Source: Rathayibacter sp. VKM Ac-2857
Lineage (GTDB): Bacteria > Actinomycetota > Actinomycetes > Actinomycetales > Microbacteriaceae
Length of the DNA: 64,000 nucleotides
NCBI RefSeq assembly: GCF_013205025.1
Contig: NZ_JABMLE010000002.1
Location: 1,193,670-1,257,669, forward strand
Direction: 5' to 3'
Shown in pieces: positions 44,051-52,540 of the stretch. The notes below the pieces were generated by a model. The model saw only the letters and a program-made list of their open reading frames with translations. It was not told the DNA's origin and searched no databases. The position numbers and the translations under genes are program-made. Within the stretch, counting starts at the first letter, position 1, and every line of letters starts with the position of its first letter.

Positions 44051-44449
44051 ATGCCCGCGAAAGAGGAGATCCCGTCGACCATCGAGCGGTCGGACGAGCA
44101 CGCGCAGAAGCTGTGGTCGGCCGCGCACGACTCGGCCGTCGACAGCTACGGCGAGGGTGAGCGCGCGCACCGCACCGCCTTCGCCGCACTGAAGCACGAG
44201 TACGAGAAGGTCGGCGACCACTGGGAGCGCAAGGCCGAGAGCGGCCCCTCCGACGACCGCGCCGCCCAGCGCGGCCCGGACGGCGACGGCGAGACAGCCG
44301 GCGGAGTCGACGCGAACGCCACGAAGGCGCACCTGCTCGACCTCGCCAAGCGCCTCGACGTCTCGGGCCGCTCCCGAATGACCAAGGCCGAGCTCGTCGA
44401 CGCCCTGCAGCGCGCGAACGCGACGCAGACCCGCCGCGCCCGCGACTGA
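44051..44449 (+). CDS. ChaB-domain protein with C-terminal Rho_N/SAP-like helix pair
   Basis: 132 residues from ATG 44051 with GAGGGAGG upstream. Residues about 5-62 match ChaB (EIPSTIERSDEHAQKLWSA, FAALKHEYEKVGDHWERK). Residues about 98-125 (AHLLDLAKRLDVSGRSRMTK, ELVDALQ) match the Rho N-terminal / SAP-like nucleic-acid-binding helix pair. The two are joined by an acidic linker. ChaB was first named for a cation regulator but its role is unclear; with Rho_N, nucleic-acid binding is plausible. Confidence 0.85.
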   Translation: MPAKEEIPSTIERSDEHAQKLWSAAHDSAVDSYGEGERAHRTAFAALKHEYEKVGDHWERKAESGPSDDRAAQRGPDGDGETAGGVDANATKAHLLDLAKRLDVSGRSRMTKAELVDALQRANATQTRRARD

Positions 44450-44495
44450 CCCGCGCGGCCGTGCGCCCGCGCCCGCGCCCGCGCCCGCCTTCCAC

Positions 44496-44545
44496 CCTCC
44501 AAAAGTTGCGGTAGTCGCGCTCGACTACCGCAACTTTTGAGGAGT
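44496..44545. repeat. Single AAGTTGCGGTAGTCG palindrome
   Basis: CCAAAAGTTGCGGTAGTCG..CGACTACCGCAACTTTTG with near-perfect arms, the same family as the eight-copy array at 49184-49792. Follows the ChaB-type gene. Confidence 0.85.
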
Positions 44546-44668
44546 GGGTGGAGTGGGTGGGCCCCGACCGGGACTCCGGCCCGCTCCCTGAGAAATCAAC
44601 GAGCAGACGTGGAACCGGCGCGCACCTAGCGTCGAGGGCGACCCTCCCCGACCCGACCCCGGAGCGCC

Positions 44669-44743
44669 ATGACCCCCTTCGCCCCCACCGCCCTCGCCGG
44701 CGGCACCGCCCTCGCCCGCCCCACCACGGAGGCGTCCGCATGA
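44669..44743 (+). CDS. Possible 24-residue leader ORF coupled to the GH13 gene
   Basis: ATG 44669, eight bases after CCGGAG, encodes MTPFAPTALAGGTALARPTT + EASA. Its TGA overlaps the GH13 start as ATGA. No homology is claimed. It could raise GH13 translation by coupling, or the overlap could be chance in a GC-rich gap. Confidence 0.35.
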   Translation: MTPFAPTALAGGTALARPTTEASA

Positions 44744-46389
44744 GGGTCACCGACACCAGCGACCTGTGGTGGCGCGCCGCCGTCTACTACAACCTCGACG
44801 TCAAGACCTTCATGGACTGGGACGACGACGGCGTCGGCGACCTCGAGGGTCTCGCGCACCGGATCGACTACCTCGCCGAGCTCGGCGTCAGCTGCCTCTG
44901 GCTCGCGCCGTTCTACTCCTCGCCCGGCAAGGACAACGGCTACGACATCAGCGACTTCTACGGTGTCGACGAGCGCTACGGCCACCACGGCGACGTCGTC
45001 GAGGTGATCCGCACCGCGCACGACCGCGGGATGCGCGTCATCGTCGACCTCGTCGTCAACCACACCAGCGACCAGCACCCGTGGTTCCAGGCCGCGCGCT
45101 CCTCCCCCGACAGCCCCTACCGCGACTACTACGTCTGGCGCGACGAGCCGCCGGCCGACCAGCCGGCCAACGTCTTCCCCGACGTCGAGGACGGCGTCTG
45201 GTTCTTCGACGAGGAGGCCGGGCAGTACTACCTGCACAACTTCTACCGGCACCAGCCCGACCTCAACACCGACAACCCGGCGGTGCGCGACGAGATCGCC
45301 AAGCTGGTCGGCTTCTGGCTGCAGCTCGGGGTCGACGGCTTCCGCGTCGACGCGGTGCCCTACCTGATCGAACCGGGCGCCCGCGACGAGCACGAGTGGC
45401 TGCGCCTGCTGCGCCGCTTCATCAGCCGTCGCTCGGGCGAGGCGATGCTGCTGGGCGAGGTCGACACCACCCGCGACGAGCAGCTCGCCTTCTTCGGCGG
45501 CGAGGACGCCGACGAGCTGTCGATGCAGTTCGACTTCATCGGCAACCAGTACCTCTACCTCGCGCTGGCGCGGGAGGACGCGACTCCGCTCGTCGAGGCC
45601 ATCGCGAGCAGGCCGGAGATCCCGACCGGCAGCCAGTGGGCCAACTTCGTGCGCAACCACGACGAGCTCAACCTCTCGCAGCTGTCCGACGACGAGCGCG
45701 AGGAGGTCTTCACCGCGTTCGCGCCGGAGGAGTCGCAGCGGATCCACGGCCGCGGCATCGTCCGCCGCCTCCCGCCGATGCTGGACGGCGACCCGCGCCG
45801 CATCCGCATGGTCTACAGCCTGCTCTTCTCGCTGCCGGGCGCGCCGGTGCTCTACTACGGCGAGGAGATCGGGATGGGCGAGAACGCCGACATCCCGGGC
45901 CGCAGCGGCGTCCGCACGCCGATGCAGTGGACCTCGGCCGCGAACGGCGGCTTCTCGCGCGCCGACGCCGAGGACCTGGTCGCGGCGGTGACCGAGGGCG
46001 GCTTCGGACCGGAGCACGTCAACGCCGCCGCCCAGCTCCGCGACCCGGACTCGCTGCTCGCGCACATCAAGGGCCTCGCCTGGCTGTACCGCCGCTCGCC
46101 CGAGATCGGCTGGGGCGAGTACACCCACCTCCCGGCCGACCAGTCCTGCGTCTTCGCGCACCGGATGTCGGCGTCGACCGGCACGACCGTCGCCGTGCAC
46201 AGCTTCGCCTCGAGCCCGCGCACGGTGACGATCACGCTGCCCGACTCGGAGCCGGGGTCGCGCCTGGTCGACTCCCTCGGCGGCGAGTCGCAGCCGATCG
46301 GCGACGACGGCACGGTGACCCTCGGGATCGACGGCTACGGCGCGCGCTGGTTCCGCGTGGTGACGGCGGAGTCGCGCCGCCTGGTCTGA
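44740..46389 (+). CDS. GH13 alpha-amylase-family enzyme, trehalose-synthase-like
   Basis: 549 residues from ATG 44740. (beta/alpha)8 barrel with region I DLVVNH, region II GFRVDAVPYL (nucleophile Asp204), region III LLGEVD (acid Glu240) and region IV FVRNHDEL (Asp308). WWRAAVYYNLDVKTFMDWD, KDNGYDISDFYGVDERYG and the TSDQHPWF loop follow the pattern of trehalose synthase (maltose to trehalose). The protein lacks a fused maltokinase domain and is somewhat shorter than classic TreS, so a related glucosyl-transferring hydrolase is possible. No signal peptide: cytoplasmic. Stands alone between repeat elements. Confidence 0.85.
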   Translation: MRVTDTSDLWWRAAVYYNLDVKTFMDWDDDGVGDLEGLAHRIDYLAELGVSCLWLAPFYSSPGKDNGYDISDFYGVDERYGHHGDVVEVIRTAHDRGMRVIVDLVVNHTSDQHPWFQAARSSPDSPYRDYYVWRDEPPADQPANVFPDVEDGVWFFDEEAGQYYLHNFYRHQPDLNTDNPAVRDEIAKLVGFWLQLGVDGFRVDAVPYLIEPGARDEHEWLRLLRRFISRRSGEAMLLGEVDTTRDEQLAFFGGEDADELSMQFDFIGNQYLYLALAREDATPLVEAIASRPEIPTGSQWANFVRNHDELNLSQLSDDEREEVFTAFAPEESQRIHGRGIVRRLPPMLDGDPRRIRMVYSLLFSLPGAPVLYYGEEIGMGENADIPGRSGVRTPMQWTSAANGGFSRADAEDLVAAVTEGGFGPEHVNAAAQLRDPDSLLAHIKGLAWLYRRSPEIGWGEYTHLPADQSCVFAHRMSASTGTTVAVHSFASSPRTVTITLPDSEPGSRLVDSLGGESQPIGDDGTVTLGIDGYGARWFRVVTAESRRLV

Positions 46390-46400
46390 GCGGGGATCAC

Positions 46401-46471
46401 TGCAGAACATCAGCGGGGAGCGCATCTCGTCGCTCATCGCGGATGACGAGCTCTCTCGGCTGATCTTCTGC
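46401..46471. repeat. Inverted repeat, GCAGAACATCAGC family, copy 3
   Basis: Arms TGCAGAACATCAGC and GGCTGATCTTCTGC with an inner hairpin (TCGCTCATC..GATGACGA), just after the GH13 stop; probably also its terminator. Same fold plan as copies at 4033 and 38762. Confidence 0.75.
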
Positions 46472-46519
46472 GCCACCGCCGGCCTTGACGGCGGCGTGGC
46501 GGCGGCCGTAGCGTCTAGG

Positions 46520-46531
46520 CGAAACGTTTCG
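46520..46531. promoter_or_regulatory. LacI-type operator upstream of the aldo/keto reductase operon
   Basis: CGAAACGTTTCG is a perfect 12-base palindrome of the LacI/GalR class (AACGTT core), 22 bases before the ATG at 46554. The operon encodes its own LacI-family protein, so autoregulation is likely. Confidence 0.8.
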
Positions 46532-46553
46532 TCTCCCGATCCCGAGGAGTGGC

Positions 46554-47597
46554 ATGGACGCCGCCGTCACCGCCGCCAGCCCGACCACCGCCGCCCCGCC
46601 GGCGCACCGCACCCTCGCGAGCGGCCGCCGCATCCCCTCGATCGGCGCCGGCACCTTCGGCTCCGACCGCTACGACGCGGAGACGGTCGGCCTCGCCGTC
46701 GAGCACTCGCTCCGGGCCGGGTTCCGGCTGCTCGACTGCGCCACGGTGTACGGCAACGAGCCGCGCGTCGGCCGCGCGATCGCCGACTCCGGAGTGCCGC
46801 GCGACGACCTCTTCGTGATGTCGAAGATCTGGAACGACGCGCACGAGCCCGAGGCCGCCGTCGCCTCGGTCGAGCGCTCGCTCCAGGACCTCGGCCTCGA
46901 GGTGCTCGACGCCGTCTTCGTGCACTGGCCGTTCCCCAACCACCACCCGCCGCACGCCGAGACCGACGCCCGCGACCCGGAGGCGCGCCCGTACGAGCAC
47001 GCCGCGTTCCTGCGCACCTGGGCGGCGCTCGAGTCGCTCGTCGATCGGGGTCTCGTCCGGCACCTGGGCACCTCGAACGTCACGATCGCCAAGCTCGAGC
47101 GGATCCTCGCCGACGTGCGCATCGCGCCCGCGCTGAACGAGATGGAGCTGCACCCCTGCTTCCAGCAGCCGGAGCTGTTCCGCTACTGCCTCGACCACGA
47201 CATCCAGCCGATCGGCTACTCGCCGCTGGGCTCGCCGTCCCGCCCCGAGCGCGACCGCGTCGACGGCGACCTGGTCGACATCGAGCACCCGGCCGTGCAG
47301 GCGATCGCCCGCGAGCGCGGCGTGCACCCGGCCGTGGTCTGCCTCGCCTGGGGCGTCAACCGCGGCCAGATCCCGATCCCGTTCGCGGTGAAGCCCGAGC
47401 AGATCGAGGCCAACCTCGCCGCCGCCTCGCTCGCCCTCACCGCCGCCGAGCAGGAGTCGCTGCGCGGCGCCGAGCGCAACAGCCGGCTGATCAAGGGGCA
47501 GGTCTTCCTCTGGCCCGGCAGCACCGACTGGCTCGACCTCTGGGACGCCGACGGGACGATCCCGGGCTGGGACGGCTACGGCTCGCCCTCCCTGTGA
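46554..47597 (+). CDS. Aldo/keto reductase
   Basis: 347 residues; ATG 46554 with GAGGAG upstream. TIM-barrel AKR with the catalytic set visible: Asp and Tyr in RLLDCATVYGNE, Lys in VMSKIWND and His in VFVHWPFPN. The cofactor site is near IPIPFAVKPEQIEANLAAA. Unusual 20-residue Ala/Pro/Thr-rich N-terminal extension before RTLASGRRIPSIG. First gene of the AKR - LacI - FucU operon (one base to the next start). The RbsD/FucU partner suggests a sugar or deoxysugar pathway; substrate unknown. Confidence 0.88.
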   Translation: MDAAVTAASPTTAAPPAHRTLASGRRIPSIGAGTFGSDRYDAETVGLAVEHSLRAGFRLLDCATVYGNEPRVGRAIADSGVPRDDLFVMSKIWNDAHEPEAAVASVERSLQDLGLEVLDAVFVHWPFPNHHPPHAETDARDPEARPYEHAAFLRTWAALESLVDRGLVRHLGTSNVTIAKLERILADVRIAPALNEMELHPCFQQPELFRYCLDHDIQPIGYSPLGSPSRPERDRVDGDLVDIEHPAVQAIARERGVHPAVVCLAWGVNRGQIPIPFAVKPEQIEANLAAASLALTAAEQESLRGAERNSRLIKGQVFLWPGSTDWLDLWDADGTIPGWDGYGSPSL

Positions 47598-47598
47598 C

Positions 47599-48690
47599 AT
47601 GGCGACCTACAAGGACCTGCAGCGGCTGACCGGCCTGTCCCTCTCGACGATCTCGAAGCACTACAACGGCCTGCCGGTGCGCCCCGAGAACGCCGTCGCG
47701 ATCGAGGCGGCGGCCGAGCGGCTCGACTTCCGCGTCAACGGCTTCGCGCGCGGACTGCGCTCGCGGCGCTCCCGCACGGTCGGCGTGCTGCTGCCCGCGC
47801 TGGACAACGAGTTCCACCTGTCGATCATCGCTGGGCTCGAGCGGGCCCTGCGGAGCGACGGCATCGGCGTGCTGATCGGCGTCAGCCTGCCCGAGCCGGG
47901 CGCCGCGGTCGGGCTGCTGCTGGAGAAGATGGTCGACGGGATCGTCGCCGTTCCGACCGCGGGCGACGTCGCCGCGCTCCGCAGCGCCTCCGAGCAGGGC
48001 ACCCCCGTCGTCACGGTGGACTGGGTCGACGACGCGCTCGCGACCGACCGCGTGGTGCTCGACAACCGCGCGGCCGGCGCCTCCGCCGCCCGGCACCTCA
48101 CCGACCACGGCCACCGCTCGATCGCGGTGCTCGGCGGCGATCCGGACGTCTCGACCACCCGCGAGCGCACCGCGGGCGTCCTCGAGGAGCTGGCCTCCCG
48201 CGGCCTCGAGGCGCCTGTGGTCGAGCTCGGCCCGCTCACGCTCGAGAGCGGCGTGGCCGCGATGGAGCGGATCCTCGCCCGCCGCGACCGGCCGACCGCG
48301 GTCTTCGCGAGCAACCGCGAGCTGACGATCGGCGCACTGACCGCGCTCGGCGACTCCGGGCTCCGCCTCCCCGCCGACCTCTCGCTCGTCGGCTTCGACA
48401 CGGTCGAGCTCGCGCGGGTGGTGCGGCCGCCGCTCACCATCGTCGTCCAGCCGACCGACGCGATCGCCGCCGAGGCCGCCGCGCTGGTCCGCCGCCGCCT
48501 CGACGGCGGCGCCGAGCCCTTCGAGACGCGCACCCTCCCCAGCCGGCTGATCGCCGGAGCCTCCGTCGCCCACCTCGACCCGATCCCGGGCGCCTCCGTC
48601 GCCCACCTCGACCCGATCCCCGGCGGCTCCGTCGCCCACCTCGACCCGATCCCCGGCGGCTCCGTCGCCCACCTCGACCCCCTCACCTAG
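47599..48690 (+). CDS. LacI-family regulator with a tandem-repeat C-terminus
   Basis: 363 residues. N-terminal LacI HTH (YKDLQRLTGLSLSTISKHYN), hinge, then a periplasmic-binding-like effector domain (TVGVLLPALDNEFHLSIIAG, TAVFASNRELTIGALTAL). The normal end GASVAHLDP is extended by three further 11-residue copies of (G)GSVAHLDPIPG encoded by 33-base tandem repeats (48559-48681). This extension is unusual for the family. It probably represses this operon through the palindrome at 46520 and is relieved by a sugar. Confidence 0.9.
   Translation: MATYKDLQRLTGLSLSTISKHYNGLPVRPENAVAIEAAAERLDFRVNGFARGLRSRRSRTVGVLLPALDNEFHLSIIAGLERALRSDGIGVLIGVSLPEPGAAVGLLLEKMVDGIVAVPTAGDVAALRSASEQGTPVVTVDWVDDALATDRVVLDNRAAGASAARHLTDHGHRSIAVLGGDPDVSTTRERTAGVLEELASRGLEAPVVELGPLTLESGVAAMERILARRDRPTAVFASNRELTIGALTALGDSGLRLPADLSLVGFDTVELARVVRPPLTIVVQPTDAIAAEAAALVRRRLDGGAEPFETRTLPSRLIAGASVAHLDPIPGASVAHLDPIPGGSVAHLDPIPGGSVAHLDPLT
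48559..48681 (+). repeat. 33-bp tandem repeat at the end of the LacI gene
   Basis: Units at 48559-48591, 48592-48624, 48625-48657 and a partial fourth at 48658-48681, nearly identical; in frame, coding ASVAHLDPIPG. Confidence 0.9.
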
Positions 48691-48697
48691 GAGCACC

Positions 48698-49120
48698 ATG
48701 CTGACCACGACCCTCCTGCACCCCGAGATCCTGCACGCGCTCGCCCGCGCCGGCCACGGCTCCCGCATCCTCATCGCCGACGGCAACTACCCGGTCGGCA
48801 CCACACTCGGTCGCAACTCCGCGCTCGTCCACCTCAACCTGCGCCCGGACACCCTCACCGTCGACGAGATCCTCGAGGCGCTGCTGACCGCGATCGTCGT
48901 CGAGGAGGCGACCGTGATGACCCCGGCCCCCGGCCTCGACGTGCCCGCGCAGGACGCCTTCCGCGCCACCCTCGACGGCGTCCCCTTCACCTCCGTCGAG
49001 CGCCACGCCTTCTACGCCGAGGCCCGCACCGACGACGTCGCCCTCACCATCGCCAGCGGCGACCGCCGCATCTACGCGAACCTCATCCTGACGATCGGCG
49101 TGCGCCCGGCCGACGCCTGA
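48698..49120 (+). CDS. RbsD/FucU-family sugar mutarotase
   Basis: 140 residues, ATG 48698, AGGAG seven bases upstream. Family hallmarks: LHPEILHALARAGHGSRILIADGNYP (the His/Asp catalytic region) and the C-terminal YANLILTIGV. FucU members interconvert anomers of fucose/ribose/galactose. Length fits FucU more than RbsD. Last gene of the operon with an aldo/keto reductase and LacI regulator; suggests anomer supply to the reductase. Confidence 0.88.
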   Translation: MLTTTLLHPEILHALARAGHGSRILIADGNYPVGTTLGRNSALVHLNLRPDTLTVDEILEALLTAIVVEEATVMTPAPGLDVPAQDAFRATLDGVPFTSVERHAFYAEARTDDVALTIASGDRRIYANLILTIGVRPADA

Positions 49121-49183
49121 CCGCGGGGCCGCCCGCCGTCCCCACCCACCCTCCCGGGCTGGTTCACCCACCCCCCACCCTCC

Positions 49184-49792
49184 AAAAGTTGCGGTACTCG
49201 CCACCGACTACCGCAACTTCCGAGGGTTGTGGCAGGCCGGCTGCCGGAAAGGCGCCCAGCCTCGAAAAGTTGTCGTAGTCGGCCTACGGATACGACAACT
49301 TCTGGACAGCGAACGCACCTACCCGACGCGCGCCCGCCCACTCTCCAAAAGTTGCGGTAGTCGCCACCGACTACCGCAACTTCTGAGGAATGGATCCGTC
49401 CCCAGCGCGAGCGGCACTCCCCACCCTCCAACAGTTGCGGTAGTCGAGCGCGACTACCGCAACTTTCGCGGAGTGGGCAAGACGGTTGGCGGGCAGTCGC
49501 CATGCCTCCGAAAGTTGTCGCCGTCGGCACGCCAGTACGACAACTTCTGGCTAGCGGTCCCACCCCGCCCGACGCGCACGCGCCCACCCTCCAGAAGTTG
49601 CGGGAGTCGCCGCCGACTACCGCAACTTCGGAGGAGTGGAGTCGGCGGAAGGCACGCGCCCGCCTCCCTCCAGAAGTTGTCGTAGTCGGCACGCCAGTAC
49701 GACAACTTCTGGAGGCTCGATGCGCCGCGGGCGCGGGCGGCCCGTCCACCCTCCAGAAGTTGCGGTAGTCGGGCGCGACTACCGCAACTTGT
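49184..49792. repeat. Array of eight regularly spaced palindromes of two subtypes
   Basis: Eight imperfect palindromes of about 37-40 bases. Subtype A (AAGTTGCGGTAGTCG..CGACTACCGCAACTT) is at positions 1, 3, 4, 6 and 8. Subtype B (AAGTTGTCGTAGTCG..TACGACAACTT) is at 2, 5 and 7. By count, centres lie near 49202, 49283, 49365, 49447, 49528, 49610, 49691 and 49772: a step of 81-82 bases throughout. The roughly 44-base intervening stretches differ from each other apart from short CACCCTCC/GGAGTGG flanks. The 757-base gap between FucU and the CNNM-type gene contains no other feature I can see. Confidence 0.9.
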
Positions 49793-49877
49793 GAGGAGTG
49801 GGGCGCACGCACGCAAGTGCCCGCCGCCTGAGAGGGCGCGAGGCGTTCTCCGAGCGGGCGTCCGTACTCTGTCCTCC

Positions 49878-51206
49878 GTGGATCTGGACACTCTCCTCAA
49901 CATCGGCCTCGTCGTGCTGTTCGTGCTCATCGGCGGGGTGTTCGCCGGCACCGAGATGGCGATCGTCAGCCTCCGCGAGAGCCAGGTGCGCGCGATCGAG
50001 GCGGGCAGCGAGCGGGGCCGGCGCATCGCCGAGCTGGTGCGGAACCCGAACACCTTCCTCTCGGCCGTGCAGATCGGCGTGACCCTCGCGGGCTTCTTCT
50101 CCTCGGCGTACGGCGCCTCGACGATCGCGCCGGACCTCGTGCCGCCGCTCGAGTCGCTCGGCCTGTCGAACGGCGCGGCCTCGACGGTCGCGCTGATCCT
50201 GATGACCCTCGTCATCGCCTACCTCTCGCTCGTGCTCGGCGAGCTCGTCCCCAAGCGCCTCGCCATGCAGAAGTCGGTCGCCTTCACGAAGGTGCTCGCC
50301 CCGCCGCTCAACACGCTCGCGCGCCTCATGCGCCCGATCATCTGGCTGCTGTCGGTCTCCACCGACGCCGTCGTCCGTCTGCTCGGCGCTGATCCGCGCG
50401 AGAAGGGCGAGAGCGTCTCGGCGGACGAGGTGCGCGACATGATCTCGAGCAACACCGAGATCGCCGAGGACAGCCGGCAGCTGCTCGCCGACGTCTTCCG
50501 CGCCGACGACCGGCGGGTGGCCGAGGTGATGCGCCCGCGTCCGGACGTCGACTTCCTGCGCGGCGATCTGCCCGTCGCCGAGGGCTACGCGGAGGTGCTC
50601 GGCCGGCCGCACTCGCGCTACCCGGTCGTCGGCGAGAACCGCGACGACGTCCTGGGCTTCGTGCATGTGCGCGACCTGATGGCCGCGTTCCCGGAGGCGG
50701 GCCGCGACGGCACCGCGAGCAGCGTCGCCGACATCACGCGCCCGATCCTGGCGGTGCCCGGCACGACGAAGGTGCTCGCGGCCCTGAGCACCATGCGGCA
50801 GGACGGCCACCAGATCGCGGTCGTCATCGACGAGTACGGCGGGACCGACGGCATCATCACCCTCGAGGACCTGCTCGAGGAGCTCGTCGGCGAGATCTAC
50901 GACGAGTACGACGGCGCGCGCCAGGAGGTCGACGCGAAGGCGGCCGAGCAGCTGCAGGACCTCGACGGCGGCATGATCCTCGAGGACCTGGAGGAGCTGC
51001 TCGGCATCGAGCTGCCCGAGGGACCCTACGAGACCGTCGGCGGCTACGTGCTCGACCGGATCGGCCGCGTCGCCGTGGTGGGCGACACCCTCGTCGTCGG
51101 CGACCACGTGCTCCGGGTCGCCGAGACCGACCGCTACCGGATCTCGCGGGTCACGCTGACGCCGCAGCCCGCGTCGGAGCCGGCCGCGGCGGTCGACGCC
51201 GACTGA
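49878..51206 (+). CDS. CNNM/CorC-HlyC family membrane protein
   Basis: 442 residues from GTG 49878; the preceding 29 open codons overlap the palindrome region. DUF21/CNNM transmembrane domain (about 1-190; GGVFAGTEMAIVSLRESQVRAI, SLVLGELVPKRLAMQ). A CBS pair follows (about 205-330; VMRPRPDVDFL, HQIAVVIDEYGGTDGIITLEDLLEELVG), then a C-terminal CorC_HlyC domain (about 350-430; YETVGGYVLDRIGRV). Family members are linked to Mg2+/Co2+ efflux; haemolysin labels are historical. No clear ribosome site before the GTG. Confidence 0.9.
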   Translation: MDLDTLLNIGLVVLFVLIGGVFAGTEMAIVSLRESQVRAIEAGSERGRRIAELVRNPNTFLSAVQIGVTLAGFFSSAYGASTIAPDLVPPLESLGLSNGAASTVALILMTLVIAYLSLVLGELVPKRLAMQKSVAFTKVLAPPLNTLARLMRPIIWLLSVSTDAVVRLLGADPREKGESVSADEVRDMISSNTEIAEDSRQLLADVFRADDRRVAEVMRPRPDVDFLRGDLPVAEGYAEVLGRPHSRYPVVGENRDDVLGFVHVRDLMAAFPEAGRDGTASSVADITRPILAVPGTTKVLAALSTMRQDGHQIAVVIDEYGGTDGIITLEDLLEELVGEIYDEYDGARQEVDAKAAEQLQDLDGGMILEDLEELLGIELPEGPYETVGGYVLDRIGRVAVVGDTLVVGDHVLRVAETDRYRISRVTLTPQPASEPAAAVDAD

Positions 51207-51219
51207 CCGTCGGCGCAAC

Positions 51220-51400
51220 GGCCCGAGCGCTTCAACGCAACCGAGTCGGGGCAACCGCGTCAGGAAGGCCGCTTCAGGGCGGCCTCGTCAGGGAGGCCGC
51301 TCCCGGGCGAGAGCGTCAGCGCAACCGCGTCAGGGAGGCCGCTCCAGGGCGAGAGCGTCAGCGCAACCGCGTCAGCGCACCCGCGTCAGCGCAACCGCCT
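51220..51400. repeat. Degenerate tandem repeats between converging genes
   Basis: GCAACCGCGTCAGGGAGGCC, GCTCCAGGGCGAGAGCGTCA and GCGCAACCGCGTCAGC motifs recur several times. No gene seen. Confidence 0.65.
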
Positions 51401-52281
51401 CACGGCAGCCGCGTCTCGACCCACCGCGGCGCCGGCAGCCCGGTCGCCCCCGGCCGCGCGAGCCACAGCCCGCCCGCGAACGGATGCGCGGCCCGCTCGT
51501 CCGCCGACAGGTCGCGCGACGCCGACGACACCACGGCGATGTCGAGAGCCTCGCCCGCGAACGCGATGCTCGAGGAGTGCGGCGCGTCGATCGCGATCCC
51601 CTCGCCCTCGAGTCGGCGGCCCTCGGAGTCGTAGACCCGCACGCCGCTCCCGCCCCAGACCGAGCACCACAGCCGGCCCTCGGAGTCGACGGTCATGCCG
51701 TCGATGAAGACGCCCTCCTCCGGCTCGAGGAAGGTCTCGCGCGGGCCGTTCACCCCGTCCAGGTACGGCCGGCGGTAGATCACGCCCGACTCCGTGTCGA
51801 CCGAGTACATCACCGCGCCGTCGGGCGACCAGGCGAGTCCGTTCGAGAGCCGCAGGTCGTGGTCGAGGACGGTGACCGCTCCGTCGTGCTCGAGTCGCAG
51901 CAGCACGTCGTCGCCGACCGACTCGCCGAGCGTCAGCGACCCGACGACGAGCCGGCCCTGCGGGTCGATCGAGCCGTCGTTGAAGCGGTGCCCCTCGGGC
52001 AGCAGCTCGGAGCCGCGGGTGAGCGAGCCGTCGACCTCGAGGATCGCGAGACGGCGGGTGAGCGCGACGAGCATCCGGCCGTCGCCGAGCGGCAGCGCGC
52101 AGCCGACCTGCTCACCGACGTCCGTGCGGGTGATCGCCCCGAGCCCGTCCGCGGTGAGCGGCGCCGACAGCACCGCCCCCGCCTCGATGTCCACCCAGGT
52201 GAGCCGGCCGGTCTCCCCGTCCCAGACGGGCCCCTCACTCAAGACGTAGGCGGGCGTTCCAGCGGGTGTCGCATCGATCAT
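51400..52281 (-). CDS. SMP-30/gluconolactonase/LRE-family lactonase
   Basis: 293 residues. Six-bladed propeller with the metal and catalytic residues of SMP-30 enzymes: Glu in LSEGPVWD, FNDGSIDPQGRLVVGS, Asn in RLSNGLAWSPDG and Asp in FIDGMTVDSEGRLW. Hydrolyses sugar-acid lactones in oxidative sugar pathways. Divergent from an MFS sugar transporter gene at 52541, which could supply its sugar (inference). No signal peptide. Confidence 0.9.
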   Translation of the reverse strand: MIDATPAGTPAYVLSEGPVWDGETGRLTWVDIEAGAVLSAPLTADGLGAITRTDVGEQVGCALPLGDGRMLVALTRRLAILEVDGSLTRGSELLPEGHRFNDGSIDPQGRLVVGSLTLGESVGDDVLLRLEHDGAVTVLDHDLRLSNGLAWSPDGAVMYSVDTESGVIYRRPYLDGVNGPRETFLEPEEGVFIDGMTVDSEGRLWCSVWGGSGVRVYDSEGRRLEGEGIAIDAPHSSSIAFAGEALDIAVVSSASRDLSADERAAHPFAGGLWLARPGATGLPAPRWVETRLP

Positions 52282-52323
52282 CCCCCCACGCTACCCACCC
52301 CCTCGGCGCCCCGCCCGTCCCCC

Positions 52324-52388
52324 TCCGCGAGATGCCACTTGTGCACACGACACGCCGAGAAGGGCGTGCACAAGTGGCATCTCGCGGA
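52324..52388. repeat. Palindrome, CCGCGAGATGCCACTT family, copy 2
   Basis: Arms CCGCGAGATGCCACTTGTGCAC and its complement with centre ACGACACGCCGAGAAGGGC. Lies in the 259-base divergent gap between the SMP-30 and MFS genes; apart from it no further element is seen there. Confidence 0.85.
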
Positions 52389-52540
52389 AGGGGGCGGACG
52401 CGCACGTCGCCGGATACACCCGGCAGAGGCACGGTGGCAAGGGGTGCATAGCCCGGCGATGCTCGGGTCTATCGTCGTCTCGCCGTGTCCGGGACCGCGC
52501 GCATCAGCAGCGCAGCCGGGGCGACAGGAAGGCGCGAGCC

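Noticed and set aside
49184-49792. CRISPR array
   Set aside because: Regular spacing and unique intervening DNA look CRISPR-like, but the repeats are long imperfect palindromes of two subtypes with variable centres, and there are no cas genes in the window.
49878-51206. True haemolysin
   Set aside because: The haemolysin label for CorC/HlyC-type proteins is historical; the DUF21-CBS-CorC layout fits an ion-transport-related membrane protein.
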